Positions 55,468 through 62,045 of a DNA stretch of 64,000 nucleotides are shown piece after piece. Source of the DNA: Pseudosulfitobacter pseudonitzschiae (GTDB lineage Bacteria > Pseudomonadota > Alphaproteobacteria > Rhodobacterales > Rhodobacteraceae); NCBI RefSeq assembly GCF_900129395.1, contig NZ_FQVP01000005.1:496001-560000 (forward strand), in the 5' to 3' direction. The translations under genes and the position numbers were made by a program. How positions within the stretch are numbered: the first letter of the stretch is position 1; every line of letters begins with the position of its first letter. The notes below the pieces were generated by a model. It was not told the origin of the DNA, searched no databases, and saw only the letters and a program-made list of their open reading frames with translations.

Positions 55468-56659
55468 GATAAACCCTTTTGTTAAGTTAACGAGAAAGCT
55501 GCGCCGTATTGCAGCGATGTCAACCCTGTGGCTGTTGACGGTCGCGTCGGCGGCACATGCCCACGAGATCCTGCCAACCATTGCGGACCTGAGCGACGAG
55601 GGCGGAACCGTCACGATCCAGATGCGCGCCAACGTCGAGGCGTTTCTGGCCGGTATCGACATGGACACGGTCAGTGACACGGACGAGGCGGCGCAGGCAG
55701 AGGATTACGACGCGTTGCGCGCGCGCCCGGTCGAAGAGATCCGGGAGCAAATGACAGGGCTGGTCCAAAAATGGAACGCGCTGCCGATGCTGCGGGCGGA
55801 TGGCGCAGCGGTGCCGCTGGTCTTGCAAGGGTTCGAAGTGGCCGAGGCACCCGATCCGCAAGCCCCGCGCCAGTCGTTGCTGACGCTGGTGGGGCAATTG
55901 CCGTCGGGTGCGACCGAGGTGGTGGTGGCCTGGCCCAAGGGGCAGGGGTCGCTGGTGTTGCGACAGCAGGGCGTTGACGATCCCTTCACCGGTTACGTGG
56001 AAAGCGGCGCGGACAGCGGTGCGATTGCCCTGTCAGGTGGCGGTGCGCTGACCGGTTGGGGCACTTTTGCGGGCTATATCCCCGTGGGCTTTGATCACAT
56101 TCTGCCGCAGGGGCTGGACCATATCCTGTTTGTGCTGGGGCTGTTCCTGCTGAGCACGGCATGGCGGCCTTTGCTGCTGCAGATCAGCGCCTTTACCGTG
56201 GCCCACACGGTCACGCTGGCCCTGGGGGCGCTGGGTATCGTCAGCATTCCCGGCAGCATTGTCGAGCCGTTGATTGCCGCCAGCATCGTATATGTCGCGA
56301 TTGAAAACATTTTCTGGCGCAAGCTGTCGCCCTGGCGGCCCTTCGTGATCTTCGGCTTTGGCCTGTTGCACGGGCTGGGCTTTGCGTCGGTGCTGGGCGA
56401 ATTTGGCCTGCCTGCGGATCAGTTCATTCCGGCGCTGCTGGGGTTCAACGTAGGCGTCGAGGTGGGGCAGCTGACCGTTGTGGCGCTGGCTGCGATCATC
56501 GTGTCGTTGTCGGTCGCTGCGGCCCGTGCGGTCGAGCTGGACGGGGACGAGATCTTTGTGCAGGAACAAAGCGTGATGTTCCGCGCCATTTCGATCACGG
56601 GATCACTGGTGATCGCGCTGATCGGCGCGTGGTGGGTGGTCGAGCGGGTGTTTTTGTAA
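55466..56659 (+). CDS. HupE/UreJ-family membrane protein
   Basis: Predicted metal-ion transport protein of up to 397 residues. After a signal segment (MSTLWLLTVASAAHAHE) a periplasmic region of about 190 residues precedes five or more helices. The family core is visible in GFDHILPQGLDHILFVLGLF, with conserved His and Asp, and in FGFGLLHGLGFASVLGE. HupE proteins take up nickel for hydrogenase; the long N-terminal domain marks a subtype of uncertain substrate. The start is unsure: ATG at 55466 overlaps the divergent start codon, and ATG at 55517 is the alternative. Confidence 0.82.
   Translation: MINPFVKLTRKLRRIAAMSTLWLLTVASAAHAHEILPTIADLSDEGGTVTIQMRANVEAFLAGIDMDTVSDTDEAAQAEDYDALRARPVEEIREQMTGLVQKWNALPMLRADGAAVPLVLQGFEVAEAPDPQAPRQSLLTLVGQLPSGATEVVVAWPKGQGSLVLRQQGVDDPFTGYVESGADSGAIALSGGGALTGWGTFAGYIPVGFDHILPQGLDHILFVLGLFLLSTAWRPLLLQISAFTVAHTVTLALGALGIVSIPGSIVEPLIAASIVYVAIENIFWRKLSPWRPFVIFGFGLLHGLGFASVLGEFGLPADQFIPALLGFNVGVEVGQLTVVALAAIIVSLSVAAARAVELDGDEIFVQEQSVMFRAISITGSLVIALIGAWWVVERVFL
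55481..55491. promoter_or_regulatory. 11-bp palindrome between DUF4198 and HupE starts
   Basis: GTTAAGTTAAC is a perfect palindrome with one central base, 14 bases from the DUF4198 start. If HupE begins at 55517 the site lies in the true divergent spacer and could serve a metal regulator for both genes. Confidence 0.35.
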
Positions 56660-56678
56660 CACCCGCCACCTGCCGATA

Positions 56679-57296
56679 TTACATATCGGCCAACAGGGCC
56701 GTCAGGGCGGCTGCAGGGTCGTCCTGCCCCCAGATTTCCGCACCGATGCCGAAAAAGTCGGTGTAGGGAGCAAGGGCCGCGATTTGTGCGCGGTCCAGGT
56801 TCCCCTCGGCTATGACAGGGATTTCGATGACTTCGGACCACCACTGGAACAGCTCGGCCTCGGCAAAGCTGTCGTCGTCGGCGTCATGGCCCTGCACCGG
56901 GCCGAAAGCGATGTAATCCGCACCCGCTTCGCCCGCCGACAGCCCGTCGTGGCGCGATCCACCACAGAACGCACCGACAATGGCATCGGGGCCCAGCACC
57001 TTGCGGGCTGCGCGCACCGATCCGGGGAGGGTCAGGTGCACCCCGTCCAGACCCAGCCGTTCAGCCAGCGGCACGTTGTCGGTGATCACCAGTGCGACAT
57101 CACGCGCGTCGGTCACCGCGCGCAGCGCATCGGCGGCGCGGGACAGGCGGTCTTCGTCGCGGGTGTCCAGCGCCAGCCGCACACAGGCGATGGCATGGGC
57201 GTCCAGCACCCGCGCCAGCGTGTCGGGGAACTGTGTCAGCTCCAGTTCGGGCGGGCTGATGAGGTAAAGTTGCGGCTGCTGCTCGGTCTCGGCCAT
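56679..57296 (-). CDS. thiE: Thiamine-phosphate synthase family protein
   Basis: TIM-barrel enzyme of 205 residues in the ThiE/TenI family, which joins the pyrimidine and thiazole parts of thiamine. Visible blocks are LYLISPPELELTQF, VITDNVPLAERLGLDGVHLT, FGPVQGHDADDD and PVIAEGNLDRAQI. AAGGAT precedes the ATG at 57296. No other thi gene or TPP riboswitch is near, so a divergent ThiE-like function cannot be excluded. Confidence 0.85.
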   Translation of the reverse strand: MAETEQQPQLYLISPPELELTQFPDTLARVLDAHAIACVRLALDTRDEDRLSRAADALRAVTDARDVALVITDNVPLAERLGLDGVHLTLPGSVRAARKVLGPDAIVGAFCGGSRHDGLSAGEAGADYIAFGPVQGHDADDDSFAEAELFQWWSEVIEIPVIAEGNLDRAQIAALAPYTDFFGIGAEIWGQDDPAAALTALLADM

Positions 57297-57417
57297 GATC
57301 GTCTGATCCTTTGTCGTCACTGGCAGGGCAGATAGCGGATCGCGCGGCGAAAGGAAACAAGTGCTTGCAGGTGTCCGGGGGCTTTTCCACAGGCGCGGGG
57401 CTGTGTATGGGGGCGGC

Positions 57418-58155
57418 ATGAGCGATATTCCTTTTTTTGTCTTGGTGCGCCCGCAGATGGGCGAAAACATCGGGTCCGCCGCGCGGGCGATGTGGAACTT
57501 TGGTCTGGACCGGATGCGCATTGTCGCGCCCCGCGATGGCTGGCCGAACCAATCGGCGGTGGCGCTGGCCTCGGGGGCGGGGCGGTTGCTGGACGAGGCG
57601 CAGCTGTCGCCGGATCTGCCGGATGCGCTTGGCGATTGCACATATGTCTATGCCACCACCGCACGGGCGCGCGATCTGACCAAACCCGTGTTCTCGCCCG
57701 AAGAGGCGATGCGCGACGCGGCTGCGCGGATTGCACAGGGCCAGAAGGTCGCCGTGATGTTCGGCCCGGAACGCGCAGGGCTCGAGAATGAGGACATTGC
57801 GCGGGCCAATGCGATTGTCTCGGTGCCGGTGAACCCGAAATTCGCCTCGCTCAACCTGGCGCAATGCGTGCTGTTGGTGGGATACGAGTGGATGCGTGCC
57901 AGCGGCGAGGTTGTGCACCGCAGCGACGAGATGGCCGGCACCGACTGGGCGCAGGGCGTCGAGGTCGAGCATCTGGCCGTGCATTACGAGGAGGCGCTGG
58001 ACACGGCGGGCTTTTTCTTTCCGGAACACAAATCGGCCAGCATGCGCTCCAACCTGCGCAATATGTGGAGCCGGATGCCGCTGACCCGCGCCGATGTGCA
58101 GATGTTGCACGGGGTGATGCGGCAGATGGTCCGATGGGCGCAAAAGCGGCCATGA
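57418..58155 (+). CDS. trmJ: tRNA (cytidine/uridine-2'-O)-methyltransferase TrmJ
   Basis: SPOUT-class RNA methyltransferase of 245 residues that methylates the ribose at tRNA position 32. The three SPOUT motifs are visible: RPQMGENIGSAARAMWNFGL, MFGPERAGLENEDI and VNPKFASLNLAQCVLL. A C-terminal extension ends in VMRQMVRWAQKR. The ATG at 57418 follows a GGGGG site. It lies divergent from thiE and 60 bases before ctaA on the same strand. Confidence 0.92.
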   Translation: MSDIPFFVLVRPQMGENIGSAARAMWNFGLDRMRIVAPRDGWPNQSAVALASGAGRLLDEAQLSPDLPDALGDCTYVYATTARARDLTKPVFSPEEAMRDAAARIAQGQKVAVMFGPERAGLENEDIARANAIVSVPVNPKFASLNLAQCVLLVGYEWMRASGEVVHRSDEMAGTDWAQGVEVEHLAVHYEEALDTAGFFFPEHKSASMRSNLRNMWSRMPLTRADVQMLHGVMRQMVRWAQKRP

Positions 58156-58215
58156 TGGTTCTGGACCATCGTGCGGCGCGGCCCTAGGTTGCGCGACAAA
58201 GACGAGGACCAGACC

Positions 58216-59367
58216 ATGAGCGGCAAACGTAGTATTTTCGAAGAGGTCGCAAGCCCCGAGGCGGCGGCACAGAAAGCCCCCGCCACCGGCGTGATCGACC
58301 GGGGACGGCGCGGCGCGCGGCGGGGCATTCGCATCTGGCTGATGATCCTGTTCGCGCTGGTCTTTGTGATGATCGCGGTGGGCGGGCTGACGCGGTTGAC
58401 CGACAGCGGTTTGTCGATCACCGAATGGAAGCCGCTGACCGGTGCATTGCCGCCGCTGACACAGGCGCATTGGGAAGCGGAATTTGCCAAATACCAGGCG
58501 ATTGACCAGTTCCGCATCATGAACCAGTGGATGGACCTGTCGGATTTCAAGGCGATTTACTGGTGGGAATGGGGCCATCGCCAGCTGGGGCGTGTGATCG
58601 GGCTGGTCTGGGCCTTGGGCTTTGTCTATTTCACCCTGCGCCGTCAGGTGCCCGTGGGCTGGACCGCCAAGCTTTGGCTGGTGGGTCTGCTGGGCGGTGC
58701 GCAGGGCGCGATCGGCTGGTGGATGGTGTCCAGCGGTGTCACCCAAGGCGAAGGGGCCACCAGCGTTGCCAGCTACCGATTGGCCACCCATCTGGGGCTG
58801 GCGTTCATTATCCTGGGGGTGCTGGCGTGGTATATATTACAGTTGGGGCGCACCGAGCGTGATCTGATGCAGGCCCGCCGCAGCAAGGAGGCCAAGCTGT
58901 TCGGCCTGTCCACCGGATTGCTGCACTTTGCCTTCCTGCAAATCCTGATCGGCGCGTTGGTGGCCGGTATCGATGCGGGCCGCAGCTATACCGACTGGCC
59001 GATGATGGGCGGGCAATGGTTCCCGCCGAATGCATTCCCGGTTGAACCCTGGTGGCGCAACATCTTTGAAAGCCCCGGGCTGGTGCAGTTCATTCACCGC
59101 ATCACCGGCTATCTGCTGGCGGCCTTTGGCGTCGTCGTCTGGCTGCGCGGACGGCGCAGCGCGCACCGGCGCACGCGGTTTGCGTTCAACGCTGTTTTTG
59201 CGGCGCTGGCTTTGCAGATTGCCCTTGGCATCAACACCGTGCTGTATGGCGCGGCATGGCAGGTGGCGATCCTGCACCAAGCTCTGGCTGTGGTCCTGTG
59301 GGTGTTGATCCTGCGGGCGCGGTTCCTCACTGCTTATCCGATCCAATCCTCAATCCGTGAAGGCTGA
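58216..59367 (+). CDS. ctaA: Haem A synthase
   Basis: Inner-membrane enzyme that oxidises haem O to haem A for cytochrome oxidase; 383 residues of the long alphaproteobacterial type with eight helices. Haem-ligand His residues occur in EWGHRQLGRVIGL, ATHLGLAF, QFIHRITGYLL and AILHQALAV. The family N-terminal motif is GGLTRLTDSGLSITEWKP. GAGGA precedes the ATG at 58216 by 9 bases. Confidence 0.96.
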   Translation: MSGKRSIFEEVASPEAAAQKAPATGVIDRGRRGARRGIRIWLMILFALVFVMIAVGGLTRLTDSGLSITEWKPLTGALPPLTQAHWEAEFAKYQAIDQFRIMNQWMDLSDFKAIYWWEWGHRQLGRVIGLVWALGFVYFTLRRQVPVGWTAKLWLVGLLGGAQGAIGWWMVSSGVTQGEGATSVASYRLATHLGLAFIILGVLAWYILQLGRTERDLMQARRSKEAKLFGLSTGLLHFAFLQILIGALVAGIDAGRSYTDWPMMGGQWFPPNAFPVEPWWRNIFESPGLVQFIHRITGYLLAAFGVVVWLRGRRSAHRRTRFAFNAVFAALALQIALGINTVLYGAAWQVAILHQALAVVLWVLILRARFLTAYPIQSSIREG

Positions 59368-59373
59368 TAATCC

Positions 59374-60849
59374 ATGACCCCCTATGACGCACTGATGGCA
59401 TACGACCGCGACACACAGGCTTTGGCCCAGGTGGCGGGGCGTCTGGGGTGGGATCAGGAAACCATGATGCCACGCGGTGCCGCCGACCAGCGCGGCGAGG
59501 AAATGGCCGCGATGGAATCCGTGCTGCACGCGCGCCGCACCGCGCCGCAGGTGAGTGAGTGGCTGGACGGGATCGACGACAGCACGCTGGACGCTGTGGG
59601 GCAGGCACAGATGCGCCACATCCGCCGCAGCCACGCCCGTGCCACCAAGGTGCCCGCTGCTTTGGCCAGCAAACTGGCGCGGCTGACATCGGTGGCCCAG
59701 GGCAAATGGGCCGAGGCACGCGGCGCGGATGATTTCGCGGCCTTTGCACCGGTGTTGCAAGAGGTCGTGGCGCTGAAACGCGAAGAAGGTGCCGCGCTGG
59801 CGGCGGGTGGCGATCTGTATGACGCGATGCTGCAAGACTATGAGCCCGGCACCACCGGCGCCGAGCTGGAGGCGATGTTTTCGGCCATGCGCCCGGTTCT
59901 GGCCGATCTGCGTGCCGCCGTGCTGGCGGCGGAAAAACCCGTCAGCCTGACAGGCACATTTGACGAAGCCGCGCAAATGAAGCTGAGCCGCCATCTGGCG
60001 CGCACCTTTGGCTATGACATGCAGCGGGGACGCGTCGACAAGGCGGTGCATCCGTTCAGCTCGGGCAGCGGCAACGACGTGCGGATCACCACACGCACCA
60101 ATCCCGTCGATCCGTTCAACTGTTTTTATTCCACCATCCACGAGGTGGGACACGCCGCATATGAACAGAACATCGACCAGGCCTATCTGCTGACTCCGCT
60201 GGGGCAGGGTGTGTCGATGGGCGTGCACGAAAGCCAAAGCCGCATTTATGAAAACCAGATCGGTCGCAGCCGTGCCTTTACCGGTTGGCTGTTCGGCCAG
60301 ATGAAGGACACCTTTGGCGATTTCGGCATTGCCGACGCGGATGCGTTCTATGCCTGTGTGAACAGCGTCAACAACGGTTACATCCGCACCGAGGCGGACG
60401 AATTGCAGTACAACCTGCATGTCCTGCTGCGCTTTGACCTGGAACGCGCGTTGATGTCGGGTGATCTGGCGGTTGCGGATCTCGAGGCGGCATGGAACGA
60501 CCGGTTCAAAGCCGACTTTGGCTATGCCGTCGACAAGGCCAGCAACGGCGTGCTGCAAGACGTGCATTGGTCTGTCGGGCTGTTCGGTTATTTCCCGACC
60601 TATTCGCTGGGCAACGTCTATGCAGGTTGCCTGCACCAGACGCTGCGCACTGCGGTGCCGGATCTGGATGACCATCTGGCGCAGGGCAATACAGAACCCG
60701 CCACCAGCTGGTTGCGCGACAATGTACAGGTGAACGGCGGCCTGTATGAGCCACGCGTCACGATCACGATGGCCAGTGGGATGGAGCCGAGCGAGGCGCC
60801 ATTGCTTGACTATCTTCGGGACAAGTTTTCGACCATCTACAAGCTGTGA
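59374..60849 (+). CDS. M32-family metallocarboxypeptidase
   Basis: Zinc carboxypeptidase of the Taq/Pfu type; 491 residues. The metal site HEXXH is STIHEVGHAAYE (His256, Glu257, His260), and a further Glu follows in GVHESQSRIYEN. Other typical stretches are WDQETMMPRGA near the start, RITTRTNP and NLHVLLRFDLE. No signal peptide, so cytosolic peptide turnover is likely. It begins 6 bases after ctaA, so the two may be co-transcribed although functionally unrelated. Confidence 0.95.
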   Translation: MTPYDALMAYDRDTQALAQVAGRLGWDQETMMPRGAADQRGEEMAAMESVLHARRTAPQVSEWLDGIDDSTLDAVGQAQMRHIRRSHARATKVPAALASKLARLTSVAQGKWAEARGADDFAAFAPVLQEVVALKREEGAALAAGGDLYDAMLQDYEPGTTGAELEAMFSAMRPVLADLRAAVLAAEKPVSLTGTFDEAAQMKLSRHLARTFGYDMQRGRVDKAVHPFSSGSGNDVRITTRTNPVDPFNCFYSTIHEVGHAAYEQNIDQAYLLTPLGQGVSMGVHESQSRIYENQIGRSRAFTGWLFGQMKDTFGDFGIADADAFYACVNSVNNGYIRTEADELQYNLHVLLRFDLERALMSGDLAVADLEAAWNDRFKADFGYAVDKASNGVLQDVHWSVGLFGYFPTYSLGNVYAGCLHQTLRTAVPDLDDHLAQGNTEPATSWLRDNVQVNGGLYEPRVTITMASGMEPSEAPLLDYLRDKFSTIYKL

Positions 60850-60957
60850 GGTCGTTGATAAAATTACGCTATTCTTGACTTCGACGGTTTGGCATTGCAC
60901 TTGGGGCGTGCTGTCGGATGACGAATAACAGTGCGTTCAGGATGTTCGGTTTTCCAA

Positions 60958-60990
60958 TATTTAGGCAGTTTCCTCCATTATTTGGGCAAG
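60958..60990. promoter_or_regulatory. Near-repeat of TATTTAGGCA at two-turn spacing
   Basis: TATTTAGGCA (60958-60967) and TATTTGGGCA (60979-60988) differ at one base and are 21 bases apart, that is two helical turns. They lie upstream of the small secreted protein gene, in a spacer of 242 bases that otherwise shows no gene. A tandem activator or repressor site is possible. Confidence 0.3.
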
Positions 60991-61091
60991 CTGCCGCTGA
61001 AAGCAAAAAAATTTAGGAACAATAGTAGGCTATCCCGCATTTAGCTGCTAAGAGAGACGTAAGATTTAATGGTTTCGCATGGAGGCACCAC

Positions 61092-61430
61092 ATGAAGAAG
61101 ATTTTTACAGGCGCAGGCGTCCTTGCCTTGATGGCAAGCACAGCAATGGCACAGGGCGTTGTCCGTCAGGTTGCCGTTGAAGGTTCCACAGGCAACCCGA
61201 ATTATCCGGTTGCTGTCAAAGGGTCCAACGGGGTTGATTATGCCTGCGAGGCAAACCTCTACCTTGAGAATGGCGTTCAAAAACGTCTGTGCGTCCGCGC
61301 GGATGTTCCCGCCGGTTCGACACTGGTCGCTGGTGATCTGGGTGCCGTGGGCGCAGGCCTTGGCGCACTTGCCGTCGTGGCCCTGCTGGCCGGTGACGAC
61401 AACGAATCGACCACCACATCGACACCGTAA
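61092..61430 (+). CDS. Small secreted protein, unknown function
   Basis: Protein of 112 residues with a typical Sec signal (MKKIFTGAGVLALMASTAMA, cleavage before QGVV). The mature part has only two Cys (YACEAN and RLCVRAD), well placed for a disulfide, and then a glycine/alanine-rich hydrophobic stretch (LGAVGAGLGALAVVALLAG) followed by an acidic Thr/Ser tail (DDNESTTTSTP). That stretch may be a membrane anchor. GGAGG lies 8 bases before the ATG. I do not recognise the family. Strong hairpins follow the stop, so the transcript is probably abundant and monocistronic. Confidence 0.8.
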   Translation: MKKIFTGAGVLALMASTAMAQGVVRQVAVEGSTGNPNYPVAVKGSNGVDYACEANLYLENGVQKRLCVRADVPAGSTLVAGDLGAVGAGLGALAVVALLAGDDNESTTTSTP

Positions 61431-61442
61431 TAGGTTATTGCT

Positions 61443-61459
61443 GATGCGGGTTTCGCATC
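61443..61459 (+). terminator. Hairpin after the secreted-protein gene
   Basis: GATGCG and CGCATC pair around GGTTT, 12 bases after the stop. Without a T run it is more likely an mRNA 3'-end stabilising hairpin than a terminator on its own. Confidence 0.4.
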
Positions 61460-61474
61460 GCGCTGAGATATTTG

Positions 61475-61503
61475 ACGGCGGCCCTGACACGGGCCGCCGT
61501 TTT
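61475..61503 (+). terminator. Intrinsic terminator of the secreted-protein gene
   Basis: ACGGCGGCCC (61475-61484) and GGGCCGCCGT (61491-61500) form a perfect 10-pair stem with loop TGACAC and a TTTT run beginning within the last pair. Confidence 0.85.
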
Positions 61504-61550
61504 ACGTTTGTCAGGATGAATTCAGCGGCCGGTCCGATATCCTTCCGGGC

Positions 61551-61901
61551 CTAGATCAACGCCATCCGCTCTGATCTTTCGGGATCGGGGAAGGGGCGGT
61601 AAAGGCCGAATTCGGCTTGGGCCACATGGTCGTGCACCGCCCGGTGCAGGGCCGCCACATCCTCGTCCTGGGCGCCGGACACACGGAAAGCCTGATCCAG
61701 TTGCGCCAGATCGCGCACCTCGATCTCAAGCAGAAAGTCGCGGTGACCGTCCGAGGCCAGGTTCAGCTTGCGACGCAGCAAGCGCCAGTTTTCGATTGCA
61801 CCTGCACGCTGCAAATGCGCCATCCAGTCATCCAGCGCCTTGGAAAAGCTGAGCGCCTTGGCGTCGTGTTTCAGGTCGATCAGGCAGTGATAGAGATTCA
61901 T
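61551..61901 (-). CDS. DUF6614-type conserved protein
   Basis: Protein of 116 residues, probably cytosolic, that I recall as a Rhodobacteraceae-specific family (DUF6614). Characteristic sequences are MNLYHCLIDLKHDAKALSFS, RLLRRKLNLASDGHRDFLLE and AEFGLYRPFPDPERSERMA. The fold looks like a small alpha/beta dimer of the ABM/EthD kind, which is inference only. AAGGGGA precedes the ATG at 61901; an upstream Met at 61955 is less suitable. It follows gyrA on the minus strand. Confidence 0.75.
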   Translation of the reverse strand: MNLYHCLIDLKHDAKALSFSKALDDWMAHLQRAGAIENWRLLRRKLNLASDGHRDFLLEIEVRDLAQLDQAFRVSGAQDEDVAALHRAVHDHVAQAEFGLYRPFPDPERSERMALI

Positions 61902-61995
61902 TCCGGTCCCCTTGGGCAAACGTCGGGGGAAACTTTGACCAAGGGGTGTTTCCACTTGGTTAAGCGATGGCCATTCTGCGCATTTAAACGGAAAA

Positions 61996-62019
61996 CGGCG
62001 GCCCTTTCGGGGGCCGCCG
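61996..62019 (-). terminator. Terminator downstream of gyrA
   Basis: CGGCGGCCC and GGGCCGCCG form a perfect 9-pair stem around a 6-base loop, 26 bases after the gyrA stop. On the minus strand it is followed by TTTTCCGTTT. Confidence 0.75.
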
Positions 62020-62045
62020 CATTCCTGTTCATCGTGTCGTTGAGA

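Noticed and set aside
57297-57417. TPP riboswitch before thiE
   Set aside because: The spacer lacks the conserved CTGAGA and the paired arms of a thi-box.
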